Assembly: GCA_002413865.1 (NCBI GenBank)
Contig: DHXX01000016.1
Location: 5,603 to 65,791 of the forward strand
Source of the DNA: Candidatus Saccharibacteria bacterium UBA5145
Lineage (GTDB): Bacteria; Patescibacteriota; Saccharimonadia; Saccharimonadales; UBA4665
Direction: 5' to 3'
Length of the DNA stretch: 60,189 nucleotides
Shown here: piece by piece, positions 25,406 to 32,843 of the stretch
How the letters are laid out: each line of letters opens with the position of its first letter
How positions within the stretch are numbered: the first letter of the stretch is position 1
Program-made: the position numbers and the translations under genes
Notes under the pieces: model-generated
What the model saw: the letters and a program-made list of their open reading frames with translations, nothing else
Database searches by the model: none
Told to the model about the DNA's origin: nothing

Positions 25406-25954
25406 CTAGACGCGTTTGACTTGCAGGCTGTCGAGTTCGACGGGAGTCTCGCGGCCAAACATGTTGACGAGGACTTTGAGTTTGCCTTTTTGCAAGTCGA
25501 TTTCGTTGATACTGCCATCGAAACCTTTGAAGGGACCATCGATGATGTTGACGACGTCGCCGAGGTTGAAATCGATCTTGTGCTTCGGTTGTTCCAAGCC
25601 CATCCGCTTCTGAATCTTTTCAATCTCGTCGGCTTCGAGCGGGGTCGGATCGGCGCCGCTACCGACAAATCCCGTGACAGACGGGGTGTTACGGACAATG
25701 TACCAAGCGTCTTCGGACAGCTTCATCTCGACCAAGACATAGCCCTGAAAGATGCGCTTTTCGACGACCCGGCGTTTGCCGTTCTTGATTTCGATCATTT
25801 TTTCTTTGGGCACTAAAACCTGAAAGATCTTATCGCTCATGTCGAGGCTGTCGGCGCGTTGGCGGATGCTCTCGGCGACTTTCTCTTCGTAACCACTGTA
25901 AGTGTGGATGGCGTACCATTGTTTGCTGGTGTCGTATCGTTTGCTGCTATTCAT
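25406..25954 (-). CDS. nusG: Transcription elongation/antitermination factor NusG
   Basis: 182-aa factor binding RNA polymerase clamps and Rho or S10. The NGN domain has KQWYAIHTYSGYEEKVAE and PGYVLVEM-like FQGYVLVEM, with VRNTPSVTGFVG; the C-terminal KOW domain has GDVVNIIDGPFKGFDGSINE. The start overlaps the secE stop (TAATG). Length is normal. Confidence 0.97.
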   Translation of the reverse strand: MNSSKRYDTSKQWYAIHTYSGYEEKVAESIRQRADSLDMSDKIFQVLVPKEKMIEIKNGKRRVVEKRIFQGYVLVEMKLSEDAWYIVRNTPSVTGFVGSGADPTPLEADEIEKIQKRMGLEQPKHKIDFNLGDVVNIIDGPFKGFDGSINEIDLQKGKLKVLVNMFGRETPVELDSLQVKRV

Positions 25955-26370
25955 TATTTCAATAATACCTGTTTAAATACTTTATCTAATCCGAAATCAA
26001 CGATGGCGACGAGGCCACCAAAAACGATTGCGAAGACGAGGACGGCAAAAGTCAGCTGACGACTTTCGGTGCGGTTGGGCCACTTGACCTGGCGCAGTTC
26101 ACGCCAGCTGTTACGGAAATAGGCCGGGAAGACAATCTTACCAATAAAATTGAGGACTTTGCCGATCAAACGGAAAGGCTGGTGGTGGAAGAGATTAGCT
26201 AGGAAACGGCCGAGTGGTTGAAAAACTAGTTTAAATGGTTTGGCGGCAGTGCCGCGCAGACGGGCCGTAGCCTTGGGCTGCTCGCTCTGGGTAGCGGCTT
26301 TGAGGGCGCGCTCACGAAAGGTTTCTGGATTCTTAACCAAACGCTTTTTTGTACTTGGCTGTTCTGCCAC
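25954..26370 (-). CDS. secE: Preprotein translocase subunit SecE with N-terminal extension
   Basis: 138 aa. The C-terminal 65 residues are classical SecE: amphipathic YFRNSWRELRQVKWPNRTES followed by one membrane helix (LTFAVLVFAIVFGGLVAIVDFGLD). The first 75 residues are a basic extension with an amphipathic stretch (FLANLFHHQPFRLIGKVL). The start is a GTG at 26370 with GGGAG 6 nt upstream. It heads the secE-nusG cluster. A terminator-like hairpin stands just upstream on the same strand. Confidence 0.93.
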   Translation of the reverse strand: MAEQPSTKKRLVKNPETFRERALKAATQSEQPKATARLRGTAAKPFKLVFQPLGRFLANLFHHQPFRLIGKVLNFIGKIVFPAYFRNSWRELRQVKWPNRTESRQLTFAVLVFAIVFGGLVAIVDFGLDKVFKQVLLK

Positions 26371-26402
26371 GTTTTACTCCCTTATGATGGTGTTTGTCTA
26401 CT

Positions 26403-26428
26403 AAAAAAGCCTACAACGTTTTGTAGGC
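26403..26428 (-). terminator. Intrinsic terminator upstream of secE
   Basis: Minus strand GCCTACAA-AACG-TTGTAGGC followed by six T, 33 bp before the secE start. A TTGACA hexamer (26439-26434) lies just upstream of it. It may close a transcript of an unseen leader or act as an attenuator for secE-nusG. Confidence 0.7.
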
Positions 26429-26610
26429 CAACCTGTCAATGGTAGCACGCTCCCGCCCCTGTAGTCAACTAGCGACTAGTAGATGGGGATTGGTAGTTGG
26501 AATATGGCGTTGGTGACGTCAGCACGCTTTTCGCCGTCACTCCACAGTAGGTCGAGTTCCAATACAGTGATCGTAGGGCTAAAAGATAATATAAAGGAGC
26601 TATTATCTGA

Positions 26611-26637
26611 CTGGGTCCCAGCCTGCGCTGGTATGAC
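26611..26637. repeat. Second type of REP-like palindrome
   Basis: CTGGGTCCCAGCC-TGCG-CTGG followed by TATGAC, the imperfect hairpin form common in dispersed REP families of many bacteria. Single copy in the window. Confidence 0.5.
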
Positions 26638-26718
26638 GGTTACGATTTTCATGGCGAGCGCAGTATATCGCCTAGCCGCGATGCAAATAGTTACGGCAGG
26701 TTTGCTATAGTGAAGGCT

Positions 26719-28290
26719 ATGACTATGACGGTTGTGCTTATTGTGTTTGCCAGCTCCTACCTGCTCGAACTGGGTATTTGGTTGCGACCACTGTGGCCGG
26801 CGCGCCGTTGGCTGGCTTTCGCGGCTCTCGCCTGGGCGGCGGTGGCGACGGTTGTCCTGCAGAGTCACCTGCCGCTGTTGGCCGGACTGGCCCTGGCGTT
26901 GTTGGCCACCTACCGGCTAATCAACCTCGGCCGCTTGGCCGAAGGCCGCATGCAAGCCGATTATCTGTACTCGGTGGCCCGTCGCGCCAGCCTATGGCTA
27001 TTAGTCGCTCAACTGCTGCTGCTGATTCTAATCGTTCTCGGAATCTACCTCCAACCGACGGTTACGACTGGTTACGAATTTCTTCTGTTTGGGCAGCTCG
27101 TCGGCGCCCTCGTTTTGGCGCGGACGACCGGTCGTAATTTGCGGACCACCCGACCGCCGCTCGTCAGCAGCCAATACCGGGACAGTGACCTCCCCACCTT
27201 GACGGTCGCTATTCCAGCCCGCAACGAGACGGTCGATCTCGAGGCCTGCCTGCAATCTTTGGTCGCCAGCAATTATCCCAAACTCGAAGTATTGGTCCTC
27301 GACGACTGCTCGCCGAATAAGCGCACCCCGGAAATTATTCGCAACTTTGCTCACGACGGCGTCCGTTTTATGGCTGGCCAAGAATCACCGCCCCACTGGC
27401 TGGCCAAGAATCACGCCTATTATCAATTAGCCGAGGCAGCCAATGGCGAACTATTATTGTTCTGTGGCGTCGATGCCCGTTTTGAACCGGGCAGCTTGCG
27501 GCTGCTGGTCACCACTCTGCTAGAGAAGAAAAAGACGATGCTCAGCGTCATTCCCCAGAACAAACTAGCCTCGGCTTGGAGCTTAGAAGCGCTATTGGTG
27601 CAACCGAATCGCTACGCTTGGGAACTAGCCTTGCCACGGCGCTTGCTGACGCGACCCCCCGTCTTGAGTACTTGTTGGTTAATTACGGCTCAAGCGCTTG
27701 AGGCCAGCGGCGGCCTGCAGGCGGTCAGTAACTCAATCAATACCGAGCGACACTTTGCCAGGTGGTGTGCCCGCCACGAGGACGGCTATACGTTCATGCA
27801 GAGCGATTCGAACGTCGGCATTACGACTGCTAAAAGTTTCGACGAACAACGGGCGACCGCCATTCGGGTGCGCTACCCGCAATTGCACCGCCGGCTTGAA
27901 TTGACGGTGCTGGTTTCGGTAGCCGAGTTTATCGTCCTCGTCCTGCCTTTTGTTTTTCTGGTAGGAGCCTTATTGACGGCCGCTTGGGGCGACGCGGCGC
28001 TCAGCCTGCTGGCGTGCGGCCTATTGACGACCGTGTACGCCCGGATCGTCAATTTGACCTATCGCCGCTTTCTCTACCGCGGGCTGTGGCTGCTGCCCTT
28101 TGCCGCGCTGTACGACATCGCCCTGCTCAACTATTCGATGTGGCAGTATGAATTTGGCGCGGTCATCTGGAAGGGCCGCAACGTTTGTGTCCCCGTGATG
28201 CGCGTCATGGCGGAGTTAGCAACTCAGCCGACCAATCATGTTTCAGGCTTCGGCGGCTTGCAGGTTCGGGATGAAAATCGTAAAGGTTGA
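26719..28290 (+). CDS. Membrane-anchored family 2 glycosyltransferase
   Basis: 523 aa. Several N-terminal membrane helices (about residues 1-140) are followed by a GT-A domain: LTVAIPARNETVDLEACL, LEVLVLDDCSP and the DxD-like FCGVDARFEPG, where the family binds UDP-sugar and metal. C-terminal membrane helices follow (VLVSVAEFIVLVLPFVFLVG). This resembles the HpnB/CrtQ-like or processive-type GT2 enzymes, and the acceptor is unknown. I chose ATG 26719 because a TATAGT -10 box (26706-26711) lies 7 nt upstream, suggesting a leaderless mRNA. Its end overlaps the convergent histidine kinase by 48 bp. Confidence 0.8.
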   Translation: MTMTVVLIVFASSYLLELGIWLRPLWPARRWLAFAALAWAAVATVVLQSHLPLLAGLALALLATYRLINLGRLAEGRMQADYLYSVARRASLWLLVAQLLLLILIVLGIYLQPTVTTGYEFLLFGQLVGALVLARTTGRNLRTTRPPLVSSQYRDSDLPTLTVAIPARNETVDLEACLQSLVASNYPKLEVLVLDDCSPNKRTPEIIRNFAHDGVRFMAGQESPPHWLAKNHAYYQLAEAANGELLLFCGVDARFEPGSLRLLVTTLLEKKKTMLSVIPQNKLASAWSLEALLVQPNRYAWELALPRRLLTRPPVLSTCWLITAQALEASGGLQAVSNSINTERHFARWCARHEDGYTFMQSDSNVGITTAKSFDEQRATAIRVRYPQLHRRLELTVLVSVAEFIVLVLPFVFLVGALLTAAWGDAALSLLACGLLTTVYARIVNLTYRRFLYRGLWLLPFAALYDIALLNYSMWQYEFGAVIWKGRNVCVPVMRVMAELATQPTNHVSGFGGLQVRDENRKG

Positions 28291-29364
28291 GCCCTTGTTG
28301 AGTTCGCTTTGTAATTTAATATCGGCGTGGATCAAACGCGTCAATTTCATAGTGACATAGAGGCCGAGACCGGTGCCGGTGGTCTGGTGCGTCCGGAAAT
28401 CTTCCGACCGAAAGAATTTATCAAAGACTCGTTCCTGGTCGCTTTTGCTGATGCCGATGCCGGTATCGGTCAGGCTGAACTCAACGCCTTTGGCGACGCT
28501 TTTAGCGCCGATCACAACGTGGCCTTTTTGGGTATATTTGATTGAGTTGGTGATAAAGTTCTGTAAAATTTCGCGGACATACAATTTGCTCGAGTAGAGT
28601 AACTCGAGTTTCGGGTCGAGCTCCAGCTTGAGCTGCAAGTTTTTGGCGGTCGCTTCCGGGGTGTAATTACTGAGCAGCTCTTGGCATAAGTTATGGACGT
28701 TGATCGCTTCGACGGCGACTTCCAGGGTGCCACGTTCGGCGCGGCTCAGCGTCGACAAGTCATTGATCATGTCGGCCAGGAAAAGCACCTGATTGTGGGC
28801 TTCGGCCAGGGCTTGTTTGATGGCGTTGATGTCGCCGCTCTTCTCGGCGATGAACTGGGCGTTACTGATGTTGCCCTCGCTGATGGCGATCGGTGTCCGG
28901 AGCTCGTGACTGACGACGCTGATAAATTCGTCGCGCTCTTCTTCGAGTGACTTTTCGCGGGTAATGTCGCGCAGCAAGAGTACAAAACCTTTCTGGCCCG
29001 TCTCGCCGTAGCTCAAGTGCACCGGCGCGATACTGAGGTAAAGGTTGATCATACTGCCGTCGGCGTATTTTAGCCGCAAGTCGCGACTGGTTGTCGGCAG
29101 CATCGTCTGTAATACGATGTCGGCGATGTCGGCCGGTTGGTTGTTCGAATCGATTGGCTTAAATAAACTAGCCAGTGGACTACTGAGTCGGATCGTATTG
29201 ATATCCAATAAGTTTAAAGCCGCGCCATTGTAGATGACGACTTTGGCTTTTTCATCGACCGTAATCACGGCATCGGCCATGCTGTTGATCAGGCTGGTCA
29301 AGCGTTGGTGTTCCAGTTCGGCTTGGACTCGGTTTTGTTTTATTGGTCTAAGGGTAAGCGCCAT
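28243..29364 (-). CDS. Cytosolic PAS-domain sensor histidine kinase
   Basis: 373 aa with no membrane segment. A PAS domain (SLINSMADAVITVDEKAKVV onwards) is followed by HisKA with H-box VVSHELRTPIAI and HATPase with N-box NFITNSIKYT, G1 DTGIGI and G2 GTGLGLYV, all intact. The kinase should autophosphorylate on His and pass phosphate to a response regulator, but none is encoded in this window. The start is ATG 29364, since the longer frame overlaps the ygjP-like gene. The last 48 bp overlap the convergent GT2 gene. Confidence 0.88.
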   Translation of the reverse strand: MALTLRPIKQNRVQAELEHQRLTSLINSMADAVITVDEKAKVVIYNGAALNLLDINTIRLSSPLASLFKPIDSNNQPADIADIVLQTMLPTTSRDLRLKYADGSMINLYLSIAPVHLSYGETGQKGFVLLLRDITREKSLEEERDEFISVVSHELRTPIAISEGNISNAQFIAEKSGDINAIKQALAEAHNQVLFLADMINDLSTLSRAERGTLEVAVEAINVHNLCQELLSNYTPEATAKNLQLKLELDPKLELLYSSKLYVREILQNFITNSIKYTQKGHVVIGAKSVAKGVEFSLTDTGIGISKSDQERVFDKFFRSEDFRTHQTTGTGLGLYVTMKLTRLIHADIKLQSELNKGSTFTIFIPNLQAAEA

Positions 29365-29374
29365 ACTGGCCTTA

Positions 29375-30097
29375 TTATGCCACAGGTTCTGGGACATGCC
29401 CACCCAAAACCGGCCGGTAGCCGCGCATGGCTTGGCGCAACCGCGGAACGGTCGGCAAGACTTGTGCCATCGCCCCCCAAAAACCGGGGCCGTGGTGGAG
29501 TACCCGGGTGTGGGTCAACTCGTGCAACAGCACGTAATCGATGCACTCCCAAGGCAGCTGCATCAGGAATAAGTTGAGGATGATATTGGTGTGTTGGTCG
29601 CAGCTGCCCCACCGGCTCTTGAGTCGCTTGATGGCCACGCTCTGATAGCTAAAGCCGTGCTTTTCCGCCAGACTAGCCAAGCGTTGCGGTAAAAGGGTTT
29701 CGGCCTCGCGGCGGAGCGCCCGGACGCAAGCCGCCTCGGCCGATTGCTGGACGGCGGGGCTGGCGGCGGCCAGAGCTGCGGGGTGGCTAACGACTACTTC
29801 GGTCCCCAGCACCCGACTGCGGACTTTAGTCGCGCCGGACGAAGGGTAGATGCGCAAATGATGGGCTTTGCCGATCGCCTGGCCGGACACCAGCACAGTA
29901 GCGGGCTGCAGCTGGTCGGTGATCCAGGTCTGGCGGGACTGGGCAAAAGCCAGGCCCGAGGCGTAGGAGGCCCACAGCGGGATACTGACGCGGATAGCGC
30001 CGTCGGCTGTCACGCTCAAACGCAAACTGCGGTTAGTGCGTCGTTTATAGATGTTGACCGGTTGGTCGTTGGCTAGCCGAAAGCTCTTAAAAGCCAT
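29375..30097 (-). CDS. YgjP/WrpA-type metallopeptidase (DUF45)
   Basis: 240 aa. The zinc motif HELTHTRVLHHGPGFW (HExxH with the third His) is preceded by RLKSRWGSCDQHTNIILN, the two hallmark blocks of the YgjP/UTP-pyrophosphatase-associated SprT-like peptidases. It is cytosolic with no signal peptide. The family is often encoded near restriction genes but its cellular role is unsettled. It lies between a histidine kinase and a P-loop kinase with 10-bp gaps, so an operon is likely. Confidence 0.85.
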   Translation of the reverse strand: MAFKSFRLANDQPVNIYKRRTNRSLRLSVTADGAIRVSIPLWASYASGLAFAQSRQTWITDQLQPATVLVSGQAIGKAHHLRIYPSSGATKVRSRVLGTEVVVSHPAALAAASPAVQQSAEAACVRALRREAETLLPQRLASLAEKHGFSYQSVAIKRLKSRWGSCDQHTNIILNLFLMQLPWECIDYVLLHELTHTRVLHHGPGFWGAMAQVLPTVPRLRQAMRGYRPVLGGHVPEPVA

Positions 30098-30107
30098 AGT
30101 AGGGAAA

Positions 30108-30776
30108 CTAGCGAATTCTAATGTTACGGCGGGTCATGTCGCCCCGGCCGCCGTTGGCATTGAAGTTCGGTATGAGGTTGACAAGCCCGGGTTTGACGAC
30201 GTGGCTGCTGGCGTCGTCGACACTCAAGACGCCAAGGTCGCGTAGTTTATTGACGACCGCGCTCTGCTGGGTGGTGTAGAGGTGCTTGCCGCTGACGACG
30301 ACGTAGTCTTCGCCGGCCGATGGGTTTTGCATGTAACCGGCGATTTTTTCGAAGGTCGGGCGGTCCCACTGGGCGGCATACTTATCGTCGGCCCGGCGGC
30401 GGTCGCGCTTTAGGCTCCGCGAAAAGGCGGTCTCGGGGTCAATCTGGAGCCAGATCAGCAGGGGCTGGGCGCGGCTTTTGCGTGCCAGTTCACGCAGGGC
30501 GTGGCGCTGGCTGGCGCGGAGCGAGTTAATGTCGTAGACGACGCTCAGGCCGGCACTCAAAAATTCTTCGGTCATATAGTCCATTAACTGGGCGACGATG
30601 TCATTTTCCTGCTTGTCGTAACGCGGGTTATCAAATAATTCGCTGCGGATACGGTCACCTTGGACGTGGGCGGCCTGGATGTTTTCACAGAGTTGGCGCG
30701 CAAAATAGGTTTTGCCCGCTCCCGGGAAGCCGTAGAGGAGAATTAAAAATGGTTTTGCGGGAAATACTTTAGCCAT
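30108..30776 (-). CDS. P-loop kinase (AAA_33 type)
   Basis: 222 aa. Walker A is LYGFPGAGKTYFARQL (residues 13-28); an HVQGDRIRSELF block and VVYDINSLRASQRHALRELA follow, typical of AAA_33/zeta-toxin-like small-molecule or RNA-end kinases; a LID-like arginine cluster SLKRDRRRADD comes next. The C-terminal 60 residues are basic at the end (GDMTRRNIRIR). The substrate cannot be told. It is probably the first gene of the unit with the YgjP peptidase and kinase. Confidence 0.72.
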   Translation of the reverse strand: MAKVFPAKPFLILLYGFPGAGKTYFARQLCENIQAAHVQGDRIRSELFDNPRYDKQENDIVAQLMDYMTEEFLSAGLSVVYDINSLRASQRHALRELARKSRAQPLLIWLQIDPETAFSRSLKRDRRRADDKYAAQWDRPTFEKIAGYMQNPSAGEDYVVVSGKHLYTTQQSAVVNKLRDLGVLSVDDASSHVVKPGLVNLIPNFNANGGRGDMTRRNIRIR

Positions 30777-30958
30777 AGGTGTTACATAGGTATACCAAAT
30801 TTTTACCTCTTTGGGAAGTAAAAAAGTTGAAATTACAGGTAGATTAACGGTGGTGCTTATGGCTAAAATGCCCGGCGTTGGTTAACCTTCCATCGACTTT
30901 CCCGGCATTTAAGCGAGCGGCCTCTGGAGTAGTGGCACTGAGCCGGCGGCCACGAACA

Positions 30959-30987
30959 GTGACAAACAGGTCTTTTTACTCTATTAT
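30959..30987 (+). promoter_or_regulatory. Promoter of tRNA-Trp
   Basis: GTGACA (30959-30964), a 17-bp spacer and TATTAT (30982-30987); the predicted start is about 25 bp before the tRNA. Each box matches the sigma70 consensus at 5 of 6 positions. Confidence 0.65.
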
Positions 30988-31018
30988 TAAGCAGTAAATC
31001 ACCAGTAACGACAGATAA

Positions 31019-31094
31019 AGGGGTGTAGCTCAGTTGGTAGAGCACCGGTCTCCAAAACCGGGTGTCGCAGGTTCAAGTCCTGTCTCCCCTGCCA
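31019..31094 (+). tRNA. tRNA-Trp (anticodon CCA)
   Basis: 76 nt with CCA encoded. The acceptor AGGGGTG pairs with the 3' CTCCCCT apart from one T-T mismatch. The D arm AGCTCAGTTGGTAGAGC, anticodon stem CCGGT/ACCGG with loop CTCCAAA, and T arm CAGG-TTCAAGT-CCTG are all standard. It is the only tRNA here on the + strand. Its 3' flank is duplicated downstream. Confidence 0.97.
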
Positions 31095-31138
31095 AAATAA
31101 ATAGGCCAGCCGCAAGGTTGGCCTATTTATTTTGTAGG
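31089..31138 (+). repeat. 50-bp direct repeat, copy 1: tRNA-Trp 3' end plus terminator hairpin
   Basis: Begins with the last six bases of the tRNA (CTGCCA) and continues through a long stem (AAAATAAATAGGCCAGCC with GGTTGGCCTATTTATTTT) that can terminate the tRNA transcript. Copy 2 (31884-31933) differs at three positions, two of which are compensatory (G-C to A-T in the stem). Confidence 0.85.
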
Positions 31139-31283
31139 CGGAACAAGACTTCGGTTCTGCGACCCGACAGCGTAGCTGGCGGTGGCCGCAGGGTCGTGGA
31201 GCACTGCCACGCGCAGGAATTTATTCCGAGCATGGCTGTGTGGAAAAGGACGCAGTCCGCTAGTCCTGCCTCATCTTCCAAGC
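31139..31283 (+). other. Hairpin-rich post-tRNA sequence, copy 1
   Basis: Non-coding. Predicted hairpins include GAAC...GTTC, a three-way junction closed by CGACCC/GGGTCG with arms CAGC-GTA-GCTG and GCGG-TGG-CCGC, GGAA-TTTA-TTCC (31216-31227), and GGAC-GCA-GTCC (about 31248-31258). The part from 31211 aligns with sequence downstream of tRNA-Tyr, with compensatory changes. Confidence 0.55.
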
Positions 31284-31337
31284 ATGAGCACTATAGACGA
31301 AGTCTCCCAACTGGAGCCTTTTTGTTATACTCGGTAT

Positions 31338-31880
31338 GTGAATAAAAATACTCCAATTGTCTTTTCTGATGGTACTGAGTTTTATGCCCAATTAGCTAAG
31401 AAATACATTAAGCATTCATCTGGCTTTTTTATCCTTGCACCTTCTGCGAGCGGAAAGACTTACTTTATAAATAATCAAAAAGATAATGACTGGATCGACG
31501 GTGACTATCTTTGGCCGGCAACAAACGCAGATCTTAGCAGTGACGAATGGAATATAAACCTTGAAGATGTTTATGAAATTAATAGACGTAGTGATGTCAT
31601 TACCTATCAAGCAAAGAAGTTGGGCTTTTGGGTTATAGGCTCATCAAACGAATCTCTCAAGCCAGACGCAATAGTAATTTTGCCTTGGGAAACTCAGGTT
31701 GAATATATTAAGAAAAAAGAAGGCACGACTTATGATGGCGGCGCAACTATGGCCGACGTTGAATCCATACGTAAGCACAGACAGATTGTAAGCCTATGGG
31801 AAGATAAGGGAGTACCCTGTTTTGAATCCATAGGTGAAGCTGTAGATTTCTTAACTAAAAGTTCGAAGCTCGTCCACTAG
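31338..31880 (+). CDS. P-loop protein on the insert between the 50-bp repeats
   Basis: About 180 aa starting at GTG 31338, six nt after a TATACT -10 box (31326-31331), so probably leaderless; ATG 31284 in the same frame is an alternative start. It has a Walker-A-like LAPSASGKTYFINN near the N-terminus, acidic DGDYLWP, and a C-terminal charged helix. AT-rich relative to the neighbours. This P-loop context (S-x-S-G-K-T) resembles small-molecule kinases or ATPases, but no family is recognised. The stop codon is 3 bp before repeat copy 2. Confidence 0.65.
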   Translation: MNKNTPIVFSDGTEFYAQLAKKYIKHSSGFFILAPSASGKTYFINNQKDNDWIDGDYLWPATNADLSSDEWNINLEDVYEINRRSDVITYQAKKLGFWVIGSSNESLKPDAIVILPWETQVEYIKKKEGTTYDGGATMADVESIRKHRQIVSLWEDKGVPCFESIGEAVDFLTKSSKLVH

Positions 31881-31883
31881 GGG

Positions 31884-31933
31884 CTGCCAAAATAAATAGA
31901 CCAGCCGCAAGGTTGGTCTATTTATTCTGTAGG
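31884..31933 (+). repeat. 50-bp direct repeat, copy 2
   Basis: 47 of 50 positions match copy 1, including the CTGCCA that ends tRNA-Trp, but no tRNA precedes it. Two of the three differences keep the stem paired. It lies 3 bp after the insert gene stop, as a right-end junction or transferred terminator would. Confidence 0.85.
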
Positions 31934-32245
31934 AAGCAGTACTTTGGTTCTTCGACAGAGATTTTGCGCAGCAAAATAACGTAGTCGCAAGGTCGTGGAA
32001 TGAGGACGCGCGCAGGAGCTCGCACCGATAGCTGAGCGGTCAGCGAAGATATATGCCGAACCCAAGAAAACCTTCCTATGAAATAACAGTTTTCCTGGCG
32101 AGAAGCTATAACACGCCGCAATGGAAAAGCACGCAGTCCGCTAGTCCTGTCGGTTTGATAATCAAGCCTGATTCGGCGCTGCAATAGCGTAGTCGCCTGG
32201 TCGTGCGGAAAAGCACGTAGTGCTCTAGTCCTGTCTCTACCAAGT
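31934..32245 (+). repeat. Hairpin-rich repeat tract, further copies of the post-tRNA sequence
   Basis: Non-coding. Includes ATTTTGC-GCA-GCAAAAT (a perfect 7-bp stem), two copies of a CGTAGTCGC-NN-GGTCGTG motif (about 31979 and 32188), and two copies of a GGAAAAGCACG(C/T)AGT...CTAGTCCTGT unit (about 32123 and 32207); one forms GCAC-GTA-GTGC where copy 1 has GGAC-GCA-GTCC. The tails CTAGTCCTGTCTCTACCA resemble the tRNA-Trp 3' end. Confidence 0.6.
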
Positions 32246-32321
32246 ACGAAAGACAATGCAGACTAGGCAAAGACATTAACATAAGCGTATAGTTCGGATT
32301 ACATTAATCACAAGGATGACT

Positions 32322-32666
32322 ATGATTACTTCTGAACACGTTCTCGACTTATCGTTACCAGATAACATTGACTACAGCACGCCTGAAGGCGTTGCTTGAC
32401 GAATCAATCACGACCTAGCCGTCAAGATAGGTGGCCTGACGACCAGTGGCCGGTACTATAAAGCCGCCAGCGAAACGCAAGTCAAGGCCTTCGCCCAAGA
32501 GCTCCCGGACCTCCACAGTCGCCTACTGACCAGTGTCGTCGCCAACCTCGAGCTGCAAGGCATCTCGGCCGATTGCGATATCTCCCCGCCTGCCCCGGGT
32601 ATTCGCCCGCCCGAGGGCTATGTGCCGCTTAATCCCCCGCTGACCGCCGAATCACGCGTAGCCTAA
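32322..32666 (+). pseudogene. Small gene interrupted by one in-frame TGA
   Basis: An open frame of 114 codons from ATG 32322 (CAAGG 6-10 nt upstream) to TAA 32664, broken only by TGA at 32397. The part after the TGA is GC-rich with good coding character (ends PPEGYVPLNPPL...ESRVA), includes KIGGLTTSGRYYKAAS, and resembles no family I know. CGA-to-TGA is a single transition, so recent inactivation is the simplest reading; readthrough or recoding cannot be excluded. Confidence 0.55.
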
Positions 32667-32843
32667 AATCCCATTACATTTTCTGGGCATTTGACTTGCC
32701 ACCTATCTGTCAAGCTATGCTTCTGCTGTGCTTTTTGTGAGTGTTCGAATATCCAGTTTGACAATCTTTAAAAAAGAGTACATTCTGCATTTGAAGTATA
32801 TTGTTGAGAGATAATGTTTATTTAATGTACAAAGGGGACCGTT

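Noticed and set aside
26476..26868. Minus-strand ORF of 130 codons at the GT2 start
   Set aside because: Overlaps the GT2 promoter, start and a REP-like repeat; no coding character.
31034..31283. Plus-strand ORFs across tRNA-Trp and its flank, including an N-terminal extension of the P-loop gene
   Set aside because: They translate the tRNA and hairpin sequence; the promoter-proximal GTG 31338 is a better start.
31139..32245. Integron attC sites
   Set aside because: Hairpins do not show the paired RYYYAAC/GTTRRRY core sites, and no integrase is present in the window.
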